Shown here: piece by piece, positions 16,530-24,895 of the stretch
Layout: every line of letters begins with the position of its first letter
Position numbering within the stretch: the first letter of the stretch is position 1
NCBI GenBank assembly: GCA_004293645.1
Contig: REAB01000083.1
Span: 1 to 54,703, forward strand
DNA: 54,703 nt
Direction: 5' to 3'
Source of the DNA: Cytophagia bacterium
Lineage (GTDB): Bacteria > Bacteroidota > Bacteroidia > Cytophagales > Spirosomataceae
Notes under the pieces: generated by a model
Database searches by the model: none
Seen by the model: the letters and a program-made list of their open reading frames with translations, nothing else
What the model was told of the DNA's origin: nothing
Position numbers and translations under genes: made by a program

Positions 16530-19500
16530 TTAAAATTTTGCGTTCAAGTTAAAACCAATACTACGGGTTACGGGTACACCAGTGGCTTCGAGACCCACTA
16601 CGTTGTCGGACGAGAAACCGAACTGTTCGGGGTCAACGTTGTCAATCCATTTTTTGAGCAACAGCACGTTGTTACCTACTGCATTTAGCCGCAACCCTTT
16701 GATAAATAGTTTTTTAGGCAAAAACTTTGTAAAGTCGTAGCCCAGCGATACCTGACGGAGCTTCACAAACCCACCGTTGTAAACTACCGCTTCGCCGGTG
16801 CTGTTGGCAACCATTGTTTCGTAATACTGCTGGGCATTTACGCGGGCAATGTTGGGCTCTCCATTGGGGCCAACGCCCGCTCCAGCCATTAGATAGTTGG
16901 GGCTGTCGCGCCCAACAAGCGTCATTTGGTGTAAACCATGACGAATGGCATTCCGGTTGGTACTTGAAATCATTTTGTTGCCTAAGCGGTAATCAATTAG
17001 AAACGAGAGGTTAATGCCTTTGTAGTTGAAGGTGTTGGTAATGCCGCCAAACCACCTGGGCAAAGCCGAGCCAAAAGAAACTTGCTGTGGCCCTCGCTGT
17101 GGTAGTCCACTGGCCGTATGAATGAGCTGGCCTTGGGCATTACGCAGCAACGGAAACGAATAAATCTGACCGAGAGGCTGGCCAACTACCTGCCGCAGTT
17201 CACCAATAAATACACCACCGCCCGTAACAATCTGAGCTGGTTGTCCATTGCCGTCGTAATCACGCTCGGGCGTACCGTCGTCGTCGTTCAACAAACGGAG
17301 GAGTTTGGTTTCGTTGAAGGCCGCATTGAAGCTAACGTCCCAGCTAAAATTGGTAGTGCGAATGGGCGAGCCAGTGAGCAACAGTTCAATGCCTCGGCTC
17401 TGGCTTTGGCCGCTGTTGATGAGCTGATCGAAATAGCCTGATCCGTTTGAAATCTGTTGTCCCACAATCTGGTTGCTCGTAATTTTATTGTAATAAGTAA
17501 AATCGAAACCAAGCCGGTTCTCAAAAAACTTCATTTCTAAGCCCAACTCGGTTTCGGCTACACTCATGGGTTTCAGATTGGCGTTCGGTACGCGGTTGCC
17601 CGAAATAAAGCCCACGGGTTGCCCTTGAAACAGGTTGGCATTTACGCCGTAGAAGAGGTTGTTGGCGTAGGGCGGCACGTCGGTATCGCTACCTACTTCG
17701 GCATAAGCAGCCCGCAGTTTGCCAAAGCTAATGAATTTGGGCAACGAACTGTTGAAGGCTTGCGAAAACACAAAGCTACCCGTTATTGATGGATACAAGA
17801 TGCTGCGATTACCTGGTGCCAGCGTCGAGAACCAGTCGTTGCGGGCAGTGGCGTTGAGAAACAAATAGTCGTTGTAAGAAAAACCCACCTGCGCATACAG
17901 CGAATTAACCTTGCGTTCGCTGAGGTTGTAGGTGGGGTCTTTTATACGGGCGTTTTGGGGGGTGTAGAGTCCGCGCACCACAAAATCTTGCGCGAGCGTG
18001 CTGTTGTTGTCGCTAAAACGGTATAACTGATTGCCCCCCAACACAACATCTACGCCAAATTTACCAAACGCGCGATTGGCACCGATAAGAAAGTCGGCGT
18101 TTACCTCGCGTGAGCGGCGCGTTTCTTGCACCACAAGACCATTCACAAAGCCCGCTGGTGCTGGAACTTGCGCCGCCGAACCCGTTGGGAAGTTATAATT
18201 CTGGTTTCGAGCCCAATAGTCCTGCCCAATCCGACCTTGTGCGTACAGCCAACTGGTAAAATTGTAACGCAAGGCCACGTTTCCGAAGACCCGGTCGCGC
18301 TGTATTCTCTCCGATTTGTCGCTCAACGTAAAGTAAGGGTTGGTGCGGTTGCGAAAGCGCGACCAAACAAATTCATTGCCATTGGCATCGTATTTGTTGG
18401 CTTCCATCACATCAAAAGGCATTGAGTTGGCCATGGTATAGAGCACAGTCGGAATGGTAAAATCCTGTTGGGCAATCTGAGGCGGGTTGCGGTTGTCCTC
18501 GTAGGCATAGTTGATTGTACCCGACACGTTTAGTTTGGGTACTACGTCATAGTTAAAGCCGAAGTTGATACCTTGCCGCTTAAAGGTATTGTTGGGAGTG
18601 ATGCCTTTTGAGTCGAGGTTCGATGCCGAAATCATCATGCCACCTTTCTCGCCCGACGTGGTTAATTGAATCGTGTTGGTCCAGTTCATGCCGTTGCGAT
18701 AAAACTGCCGAATTCGATTCCGAACGGGTTGATAAGGTGCTGTAACGCCCCCAAATAACACTTGTGTTGCACCTGGCTGGAATCGCTCCCCCCAACTCCA
18801 TACGCCCGAGGTGGGGTTGGGCGTGGTAGGCCGAACGCCGTTTTCGCCCTGTCCATAATCATACTGATAGTCCGTAAAGTCGAGTGGCTGCTCCACAGTG
18901 AGGTTGCTGTTAAACGCCACCCCAAGACCTGCGTTGCTGCCTTTGGTTTTGGTAGTAATCATAATCACCCCATCTTTGGCTCGTGAGCCGTACAGAGCCG
19001 CTGCCGTGGCTCCTTTCAGTACGGTCATCTGCTCAATATCGTCGGGGTTAATGCTGCTCAGACCATCGCCACCATCGGAGTTGTTGCTGGATCGGTTGCC
19101 TATTGATGCGTCCGAGCCATTGTTGCCTGAGTTGATGCTAAAGTTTGTATTGTCAATGGGTACGCCATTTACGACGATGAGCGGGCTATTTTGTCCCGAA
19201 AACGACGATTGACCGCGAATGCGAATTTTGCTCGTACCCGCTGGACCAGTACCAAGGCTTGAAATCTGCACTCCCGCCATTTTACCTTGCAGGGCGTTCA
19301 TGAAGTTGGGCTGCCGGTTCACGTTGATTTGGTCGGGCGAGAGCGTAGCCGTGGCATAGCCCAGCGTCTTAGTTTCTTTCTTGATACCCAAGGCCGTTAC
19401 TACCACTTCCTGCAGAGCTTCGGCACTTTCAGAGAGCGACACATTAATTTTAGACTGATTGCCTACGATAACATCTTTGCTGCCATAGCCAATGAAACTA

Positions 19501-19724
19501 AACACCAAAGTAGAATTTGATGGCACATTGAGGCTATAATTACCACTACCGTCGGTAGAAGTACCCGTGGTTGTGCCTTTTACCAACACCGAAACCCCCG
19601 CAAGCGGCTGCTTGGCATTGTCGGTAACGCTACCCGAAACGCGGGTTTGCGCCCAAACAGAAACTTGAAAGGCCAGCAGCGCAAACAACAGTACTGCCCT
19701 AAATCGAAATAGACATTTTCTCAT
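16530..19724 (-). CDS. SusC/RagA-family TonB-dependent outer-membrane transporter
   Basis: The protein is 1064 aa with a signal peptide (LLFALLAFQVSVWAQ). A CarboxypepD_reg-like domain follows (VSGSVTDNAKQPLAGVSVLV). The plug comes next (LQEVVVTALGIKKETKTLGY, GKMAGVQISSLGTGPAG, RIRGQSSFSG, IEQMTVLKGATAAALYGSRA). The rest is a long beta-barrel rich in aromatic residues, ending GFNLNAKF with a C-terminal Phe. This is the SusC layout: TonB-driven import through the outer membrane with the SusD lid encoded downstream. The LQEVVVTALG TonB-box-like segment is intact. An AraC regulator is divergent. The substrate is unknown; the gluconokinase-type gene nearby hints at a sugar acid or sugar. Confidence 0.96.
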   Translation of the reverse strand: MRKCLFRFRAVLLFALLAFQVSVWAQTRVSGSVTDNAKQPLAGVSVLVKGTTTGTSTDGSGNYSLNVPSNSTLVFSFIGYGSKDVIVGNQSKINVSLSESAEALQEVVVTALGIKKETKTLGYATATLSPDQINVNRQPNFMNALQGKMAGVQISSLGTGPAGTSKIRIRGQSSFSGQNSPLIVVNGVPIDNTNFSINSGNNGSDASIGNRSSNNSDGGDGLSSINPDDIEQMTVLKGATAAALYGSRAKDGVIMITTKTKGSNAGLGVAFNSNLTVEQPLDFTDYQYDYGQGENGVRPTTPNPTSGVWSWGERFQPGATQVLFGGVTAPYQPVRNRIRQFYRNGMNWTNTIQLTTSGEKGGMMISASNLDSKGITPNNTFKRQGINFGFNYDVVPKLNVSGTINYAYEDNRNPPQIAQQDFTIPTVLYTMANSMPFDVMEANKYDANGNEFVWSRFRNRTNPYFTLSDKSERIQRDRVFGNVALRYNFTSWLYAQGRIGQDYWARNQNYNFPTGSAAQVPAPAGFVNGLVVQETRRSREVNADFLIGANRAFGKFGVDVVLGGNQLYRFSDNNSTLAQDFVVRGLYTPQNARIKDPTYNLSERKVNSLYAQVGFSYNDYLFLNATARNDWFSTLAPGNRSILYPSITGSFVFSQAFNSSLPKFISFGKLRAAYAEVGSDTDVPPYANNLFYGVNANLFQGQPVGFISGNRVPNANLKPMSVAETELGLEMKFFENRLGFDFTYYNKITSNQIVGQQISNGSGYFDQLINSGQSQSRGIELLLTGSPIRTTNFSWDVSFNAAFNETKLLRLLNDDDGTPERDYDGNGQPAQIVTGGGVFIGELRQVVGQPLGQIYSFPLLRNAQGQLIHTASGLPQRGPQQVSFGSALPRWFGGITNTFNYKGINLSFLIDYRLGNKMISSTNRNAIRHGLHQMTLVGRDSPNYLMAGAGVGPNGEPNIARVNAQQYYETMVANSTGEAVVYNGGFVKLRQVSLGYDFTKFLPKKLFIKGLRLNAVGNNVLLLKKWIDNVDPEQFGFSSDNVVGLEATGVPVTRSIGFNLNAKF

Positions 19725-19859
19725 TTTGTGAGGGAATTTGATTGAGTTAAATGTGAACTGATTGCAAAAAAAACACAGAATTATGCCAAAAACTTCTACG
19801 AATGGCCATTGTAGGATTTTGTAATATTTTTACATAAAATTGAACATATCTTTATTACC
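19725..19859. promoter_or_regulatory. Divergent control region between susC and araC-type regulator
   Basis: The 135-bp AT-rich spacer between divergent starts must hold both promoters. It contains a perfect 10-bp palindrome, AATGGCCATT, at 19801-19810 and a -7-like TATCTTTA at 19847-19854 facing the regulator. The palindrome is a candidate operator; this is inference from position and symmetry only. Confidence 0.35.
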
Positions 19860-20717
19860 GTGAACACACCGTTGCGCAACGACCAATTTCTGCACCTCTG
19901 TGAATTAACGCACCTCAAAAACCAGACGGTTCAATTGGCGCGTTGGCCTGTACACAAAGCGGCGGGTTTGCGAATTTTGTGCATTACAGATGGCAAATTT
20001 GAGTGGAGCATTGAAGGCCAAAAGCATATTTTGTATCCCGACGATGTGCTGGTAATATGCCCGTGGCAAACGCTCGGCCACGAAGCAGGAACGCTCGAAA
20101 TTGGGGCTTTTGAGTGGCTTACTATTTTGCCAGAGGTATTAGAAAAAGAAACAGATTTGAGGCTGGGAGCTTGGTCTAACTTATTGGAAGGCGACCAGAA
20201 AATAGCGGGCAAATTGCTGGCGGCTCCCGCAGTGTTGCCACAATTTAAACCCGTACACGACATTATCTTGAAAATAGAAAATGAAATAAAACGGGCGGAA
20301 TTTGCTTTTCAGACGCGCGTCAATCAATTGATAGACGAACTTTTGGTGCTGATTGTGAGGCAATTGGGGCAACAACAAAACCAAAGACGCGATTTCTCGC
20401 AGGTGTTTCAAAAATTAGACCAGCTCTTGCGTGCCGACCTTGAACACCCTTGGACGGTGGAAGAAATGGCAACCATTGTGGGGTTTGGCAGTACGGCTTT
20501 TACCGAAAAAGTGAAGGCTTATTCGGGATTTTCGCCGCTCAACTACCTCATCAACATTCGCATATCGGAGGCCATCAAACAAATGAAAACCACCAAAAAA
20601 AGCCTAACCGACATTGCCTTGGAGATGGGCTTTTATTCGTCGCAACATTTTTCTTCTACTTTCAAAAAACTAACGGGCTACACGCCAGGCCAGTACAGGA
20701 AAACAAATATCAGATAA
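19860..20717 (+). CDS. AraC-family transcriptional regulator
   Basis: This 285-aa protein has an N-terminal cupin-like sensor domain (GLRILCITDGKFEWSIEG, then HILYPDDVLVICPWQTLGHE). The C-terminal part has two helix-turn-helix motifs (WTVEEMATIVGFGSTAFTEK and SLTDIALEMGFYSSQHFSST). The second is followed by FKKLTGYTPGQYR, the AraC signature. The only good start is GTG at 19860. It is divergent from susC and lies upstream of the FGGY kinase gene, so it probably controls one or both in response to a sugar-type ligand; that role is inferred from gene order. Confidence 0.93.
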   Translation: MNTPLRNDQFLHLCELTHLKNQTVQLARWPVHKAAGLRILCITDGKFEWSIEGQKHILYPDDVLVICPWQTLGHEAGTLEIGAFEWLTILPEVLEKETDLRLGAWSNLLEGDQKIAGKLLAAPAVLPQFKPVHDIILKIENEIKRAEFAFQTRVNQLIDELLVLIVRQLGQQQNQRRDFSQVFQKLDQLLRADLEHPWTVEEMATIVGFGSTAFTEKVKAYSGFSPLNYLINIRISEAIKQMKTTKKSLTDIALEMGFYSSQHFSSTFKKLTGYTPGQYRKTNIR

Positions 20718-20752
20718 CAGATAACAAATATCAGATAACAAATAGCATTAAG
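20712..20752. repeat. Short direct repeat AATATCAGATAACA
   Basis: AAATATCAGATAACAgATAACAAATATCAGATAACAAATA-type repeats begin inside the last codons of the AraC gene and run about 30 bp past its stop. They are of low complexity, like other gene ends in this window. Confidence 0.65.
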
Positions 20753-20783
20753 GCTTTTGTACCAAGTCAATCTATCCCATAAA

Positions 20784-20828
20784 CCTGCGCTTTAGCGTGG
20801 GGTAAACAACTTTTACGGGCTTTAGCCC
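20784..20828. repeat. REP-like double palindrome
   Basis: Two short GC-rich palindromes sit close together: CCTGCGCTTTAGCGTGGG (20784-20801) and GGGCTTTAGCCC (20817-20828). They are separated by TAAACAACTTTTAC. The paired hairpins with a shared CTTTAGC core look like a REP-type element. They lie in the 196-bp gap before the kinase gene, which otherwise holds only the repeat at 20712 and AT-rich sequence. Confidence 0.6.
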
Positions 20829-20913
20829 TGATTGAGTGCCTAACATTTTCGATTTATAAATGGCGTAGCGAACCTTCCCGAAATCACAAACTTCAAATCT
20901 CAAATTAATAAAA

Positions 20914-22440
20914 ATGGATTGCATCATTACGGTAGATATTGGTACGGCAAATGTGAAGGTTTCGGCTTTTGATTTGGGGGGTAAGTTGCTCGGTCGTCGC
21001 AAGGGCAGTTATCCTACTTTTCACCCCCAGCCCGAACACAGTGAGCAAGACCCCGAGCAGGTTTTTTTGACGGTACTGTACGTACTAAAAAACTTGCTCA
21101 ACGACGAAGTGCGAACCCACCGTTACCGCGTGGCTATGGTGGGTTTTACGGCTTCGATGCACAGCGTTTTACCCGTTAGTCGGCAAGGAGTACCGCTTGC
21201 CAACGCTGCTATTTGGGCCGACAACCGCGCTCACTACGAGGCCGCCGAGCTTAAAAAATCAACGCATGGGGCGGCTATTTACGAGGCCACTGGCACGCCC
21301 ATTCACCCCATGTCGCCGCTCACGAAGATAGCTTGGTGGGCGCGACACGAGCCGCGCATTTTTGCCAAAACCTACAAATTTATTTCGATTAAAGAATACG
21401 TTTTATTTCAACTAACAGGCTCTTATTTAATAGATTACGGCATGGCTTCGGCTACGGGTTTGTTCAATATTCACCGTTTAGAATGGGAAACCCAAGCCCT
21501 TGATTTTGCAGGAATCGGTGCCAGTCAGTTGTCCGAACCGGTTTCGGTATTTCACCAGGTAACGTTACTCAAAAAAGAATACGCCCAAATGCTGGGTCTG
21601 CCCGCCAGCACCAAGCTCATGATGGGGGGCAGCGATGGTTGCTTGGCTACTTTTGGGGCGGGGGTTATTGAAGAAGGCGCGGCTACCATCACCATTGGGT
21701 CGAGTGGGGCGGTGCGGGTGGCTTCGCGGCAAATTTTGCAAGACAATCAGCAGCAATTTTTTAATTATCTGCTCACCGAAGGGCATTACGTGTCGGGCGG
21801 GCCTACCAACAGCGGGGGCGGGGCGTTTGAGTGGTTTGCGCAGCAGTTTGGCACTTCGTTGGCGCATTTAGATTACGAAGCCACCACCAACCAGCTCCTC
21901 AAAGAAGCCGAAAACACGCCCGCTGGGGCAGCAGGGTTGTTGTTTCTACCCTACATTTTGGGTGCGCGAGCCCCGCTTTGGAACGCCAATGCCCGTGGCG
22001 TTTATTTTGGGGTAAATATCAACCACCAACGGCGGCATTTTGCCCGCGCTACCGTAGAAGGCATTGTGTTTGAGGTATATAGCATTGGTAAGTTGCTCGA
22101 AAAACACCGCACCATTGACTCGGTTTACGTAAACGGTGCGTATGCTTCGCAGCCTTTTTGGGCGCAATTGCTGGCCGATGTTTTTGGCAAAACGGTTTCT
22201 ACCAACGACAACCCCGACAGCGCGAGTTTGGGAACTGCCTTGCTTATGCTCACTAACATTGGCGTACACAGCAGCCTTTTGGAAGCAGCCAAAACGGTTA
22301 AATCGGGCCAAACGTACCGCCCAAATACTGTTACGCACAGCGAATACAAACTGCTTTTTGATTTATTCGAGCGGCTAAGTCGTCAATTGGCCGAACCTTT
22401 TGAAGCCATTGCCGCTTATCAAGAAAAATTAGCCAAGTGA
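20914..22440 (+). CDS. FGGY-family carbohydrate kinase, gluconokinase type
   Basis: The 508-aa sugar kinase has the FGGY fold. The N-terminal phosphate motif is TVDIGTANVKVSAFDL. The sequence GFTASMHSVLPVSRQGVPLA, then AAIWADNR and TGTPIHPMSPLTKIAWW, matches the GntK-like FGGY subgroup. In the C-terminal domain GGSDGCLATFGAG, TITIGSSGAVRV and GARAPLWNANARGVYFGV are conserved. It would phosphorylate gluconate or a related sugar acid to the 6-phosphate. The subgroup is inferred from motif resemblance; xylulokinase-like activity is the main alternative. It follows the AraC gene on the same strand, next to the susCD operon. Confidence 0.85.
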   Translation: MDCIITVDIGTANVKVSAFDLGGKLLGRRKGSYPTFHPQPEHSEQDPEQVFLTVLYVLKNLLNDEVRTHRYRVAMVGFTASMHSVLPVSRQGVPLANAAIWADNRAHYEAAELKKSTHGAAIYEATGTPIHPMSPLTKIAWWARHEPRIFAKTYKFISIKEYVLFQLTGSYLIDYGMASATGLFNIHRLEWETQALDFAGIGASQLSEPVSVFHQVTLLKKEYAQMLGLPASTKLMMGGSDGCLATFGAGVIEEGAATITIGSSGAVRVASRQILQDNQQQFFNYLLTEGHYVSGGPTNSGGGAFEWFAQQFGTSLAHLDYEATTNQLLKEAENTPAGAAGLLFLPYILGARAPLWNANARGVYFGVNINHQRRHFARATVEGIVFEVYSIGKLLEKHRTIDSVYVNGAYASQPFWAQLLADVFGKTVSTNDNPDSASLGTALLMLTNIGVHSSLLEAAKTVKSGQTYRPNTVTHSEYKLLFDLFERLSRQLAEPFEAIAAYQEKLAK

Positions 22441-22457
22441 TGGTTTGCAAAAGCCTA

Positions 22458-22588
22458 TTATGTTTTAACTCTAAGATTGTGCAAACCACAAGCAATCCAA
22501 AAGACATCAGCACGAAAATCAAGATTGTTGGTTCTTAATTCGTGTTTGAGGACATGTGGTTTAGTTGTATTGCATGCAAGTAAAAACA
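22458..22588 (-). pseudogene. C-terminal remnant of a DDE-type transposase
   Basis: On the minus strand an open frame of about 43 codons reads KPHVLKHELRTNNLDF, then RADVFWIACGLHNLRVKT and stop. The ending (I)ACGLHNLRV is the usual C-terminus of IS5/DDE_Tnp_4-like transposases. There is no start codon and no upstream transposase sequence, because the tRNA-Thr terminator follows directly. It is a decayed end of an insertion sequence, lodged between the kinase gene and the tRNA. Family naming beyond DDE type is uncertain. Confidence 0.5.
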
Positions 22589-22620
22589 AAAAAGCAGCTA
22601 CGAATGAACGTAACTGCTTT
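22581..22620 (-). terminator. Intrinsic terminator of the tRNA-Thr transcript
   Basis: On the minus strand AAAGCAGTTACG and CGTAGCTGCTTT (22591-22620) form a stem with one mismatch and a 6-nt loop. The run TTTTTTGTTTTTA at 22579-22591 follows. It is 26 nt beyond the tRNA 3' end. Confidence 0.8.
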
Positions 22621-22645
22621 CGGAGTGGCGAACCACATTACTAAG

Positions 22646-22718
22646 AGCCCCCGGTCGGATTCAAACCAACGACCTACTGATTACAAGTCAGTTGCTCTAT
22701 CAACTGAGCTACGGAGGC
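22646..22718 (-). tRNA. tRNA-Thr (anticodon TGT)
   Basis: On the minus strand the 73-nt sequence folds as a full cloverleaf. The acceptor GCCTCCG pairs with CGGGGGC (one G-T). The D arm is GCTCAGTTGATAGAGC. The anticodon stem-loop CTGACTTGTAATCAG exposes TGT. The T arm contains GGTTTGAATCC, and the discriminator is T. CCA is not encoded. A Bacteroidetes promoter lies upstream at 22862-22893 and a terminator downstream. A damaged copy of its 5' two-thirds lies directly upstream in the same orientation. Confidence 0.95.
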
Positions 22719-22730
22719 ATTTTCTTTAAA

Positions 22731-22815
22731 CTACAACGACTACTGATTACAAGCGGCGGGCGTTCCCGTCAGTCGCTCTATCAAGCGAATCGTCGCACCG
22801 TTGAGCTACGGAGGC
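22731..22815 (-). pseudogene. Partial tRNA-Thr copy with two GC-rich hairpin insertions
   Basis: Upstream of the intact tRNA-Thr, and sharing its 5' flank (GAAAATGCCTCCGTAGCTCA), lies a second copy running from the acceptor 5' strand into the T arm. Two inserts break it. The first, 17 nt (22785-22801), sits in the D arm and contains GCGAATCGTCGC. The second, 15 nt (about 22753-22767), sits at the anticodon stem and, with the next base, contains CGGGCGTTCCCG. Each is a 4-bp stem with a 4-nt loop. The 3' acceptor strand is absent, so no cloverleaf can form. It should be co-transcribed with the intact tRNA. Confidence 0.8.
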
Positions 22816-22861
22816 ATTTTCTTTTGCTATTTTTGATAAGACTTATATCTTAAACGCGGTG

Positions 22862-22893
22862 CAAAAGTACGACTTTAGCTTTTATTATACAAA
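22862..22893 (-). promoter_or_regulatory. Bacteroidetes-type promoter for tRNA-Thr
   Basis: On the minus strand TTTG (22893-22890) is followed after 20 nt by TACTTTTG (22869-22862), an excellent match to TTTG/TAnnTTTG. It faces the tRNA-Thr copy and the intact tRNA. Confidence 0.75.
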
Positions 22894-22922
22894 CTTTTGT
22901 AAAATATTTTTATCAAAATACT

Positions 22923-24803
22923 TTACACCGCTTGCTGAATTACCTTCAATTGGCGCTTCAAATCATCAAATTGGTTTTGGGCGTTGTCAATTTTACTTTG
23001 TACGTCAGCCCGCAATTTTTCCGAATTTTTGGAGCGGGCAAAAAACTCAATGTTGTTGCGCCACACCACAATATCGCCTTCGAGTTGCTGCATTTTACGG
23101 CGAATATCTCCTTCTTTACGCTGCAAGTTCTGGCCCGAATCGCCACCACTTTTCACCATTTCTACTTCGTTTTGAAGCAATACCTGGGCTTTTTCTTTGG
23201 GCGAGAGTTTGCCCAATGCGCCTACGTACGCATTGACCGCGTCCACGTAGCGTTTGTTGGTGGTTTGCATGTCTTTTTTAGGCACAAACCCCACTTTGTT
23301 CCATTGGTCTTTGTAAGTGTTGAGGTCGTTCAGATTTCCTTCGCCTGCTTGGGCGGCGGCTTCAATCTTGGCAACAATAGCCAATTTTTGGGCTAAATTT
23401 TCCTCAAATTCTTTCTCTACTTCACTATTTTTATTGCGTTTGCGGTCAAAATAACCATCACAAGCCTTCTTAAAACGCTGGAATATGGCTTCCTTTTGCT
23501 TTTCGGCTACTTGGCCAATCAGTTTCCACTGCTTTTGGAAATTAATAATCTTATCGGTACTCGTTCCCGAGTCATCGGCTGACTCCAGAATGGCTTCTAC
23601 TTGCTCGCACAGCTCAATTTTCAATTTCAAGTTTTGCTCGCGCTTGGCTTCCAATTGCTTAAAAAACTCTCCTTTGTTGCTAAAAAATGTTTTGAGCGCT
23701 GCCCAAAATTTACGGCTCAATTCTTTGCCTTCTTCGCGGAGTATCTGGCCTTTGGCGTTTGTCCACTGGTCTTGCAAGGCCATTACTTCTTTGGTTTTGT
23801 CGTTCCATTCGTTGATACTTCCTGAACTAAACGACGTGAGCGGCACCAATGCCTCGTATATCTTAGACTTGACCTCGTAATTTTGAGTCAGCACCTGCTT
23901 TTGTTCTTCGGTTTGGGCGCGGCGGGCATTGTAAAGCACGTCTAAGGCTATTTTCATACGCTGCCAAAGCAGTTCTTGCTCGGCTTTGGGCGCAGGGCCT
24001 ATGTGCTTGTAATCTTCAAAATACTGGTTGGCTTCTTCAATTAGTTTACGGCTGGGCACTTCGTCTTTCATCGACTCGGCCAGGGCTTCTACTTTGACTA
24101 CCAACTCTGTTTTGAGCGTTAAGTTTTTCTTGCGGTCAAGTTCTTTTAATTCAAAATAAATGTTGCGATTGCTGTAATATCGGTCAATGAGCGCGTGGTA
24201 GGTAGCCCAAAGTGTGCCATTGTGCGGCGAGGCAATGTTGCCCGCAGCTTGCCATTCGTCTTGAATCTTTTTAAATTCTTGCCAACTTGTTCCTGGGTTG
24301 TTGGCGTTGCCTTCTTCGGTGTCTATCAACTCGCGCAGACGTGCCAATAGTTGGGTTTTTACCGTAAAATTGGTGTCCTTTTGCTTGTCGAGCGACTGAA
24401 AATACTGGCTACGCACTTCCCTGATTTGCCGAATGGCGGCTTCAAACTGAAGCGTGCTTTCGTCGTATTTGAACTCAAATCCTTCTTCTGATTCGTTTTC
24501 GGCCACAAACTTTTGCTTGGCTTCTTCTTTTTGGGCTTTTTTGATTTGCTCAAAAAGCGGCTTTATTTTCTTTACCACGTCGTCAACGCGCTTAAAGTCG
24601 GCCACTTTAGCGCCTGGTGCTTTGAGGATGCCTAATTGCTCTTCTGCCAATTTGACAAAGTCATCTTTTCCCAATTGACCGTAATCAACGGTGGCTTCGG
24701 TGGCTACTTCCAACTCTTCTAATGCGCTTTCGCTTTGTTGGGTCAGTTCTTCGTGTTCGGTCAATTCTGTTGATTCGTTATTCATCGTAAATGTGCTGGT
24801 CAT
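22923..24803 (-). CDS. DUF349-repeat protein
   Basis: The protein is 626 aa, acidic, highly charged and alpha-helical. It consists of several DUF349 repeats of about 70 residues, recognisable by phrases of the type WQEFKKIQDEWQAAGNI, YKHIGPAPKAEQELLWQRMK, FQKQWKLIGQVAEKQKEAIF and YKDQWNKVGFVPKKDMQTTN. An acidic, Glu-rich N-terminus (about 1-45) precedes them, and a C-terminal coiled coil covers about 540-626. No signal or membrane segment is visible, so it is cytoplasmic. DUF349 proteins are common in Bacteroidota, but their function is unknown to me. The start is ATG 24803 or the second ATG at 24785. It is divergent from pdxH. Confidence 0.88.
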   Translation of the reverse strand: MTSTFTMNNESTELTEHEELTQQSESALEELEVATEATVDYGQLGKDDFVKLAEEQLGILKAPGAKVADFKRVDDVVKKIKPLFEQIKKAQKEEAKQKFVAENESEEGFEFKYDESTLQFEAAIRQIREVRSQYFQSLDKQKDTNFTVKTQLLARLRELIDTEEGNANNPGTSWQEFKKIQDEWQAAGNIASPHNGTLWATYHALIDRYYSNRNIYFELKELDRKKNLTLKTELVVKVEALAESMKDEVPSRKLIEEANQYFEDYKHIGPAPKAEQELLWQRMKIALDVLYNARRAQTEEQKQVLTQNYEVKSKIYEALVPLTSFSSGSINEWNDKTKEVMALQDQWTNAKGQILREEGKELSRKFWAALKTFFSNKGEFFKQLEAKREQNLKLKIELCEQVEAILESADDSGTSTDKIINFQKQWKLIGQVAEKQKEAIFQRFKKACDGYFDRKRNKNSEVEKEFEENLAQKLAIVAKIEAAAQAGEGNLNDLNTYKDQWNKVGFVPKKDMQTTNKRYVDAVNAYVGALGKLSPKEKAQVLLQNEVEMVKSGGDSGQNLQRKEGDIRRKMQQLEGDIVVWRNNIEFFARSKNSEKLRADVQSKIDNAQNQFDDLKRQLKVIQQAV

Positions 24804-24895
24804 TTCTTAGATTTGCAAAAATAATAAATCAATGCGGTATTTGACTATAAAACTAAATTTTCCCGTTACTGTTATTTCATTTACGTCATAAAACC

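Noticed and set aside
22731..22815. A second functional tRNA gene
   Set aside because: It lacks the 3' acceptor strand and has insertions in the D arm and anticodon stem, so no cloverleaf forms.
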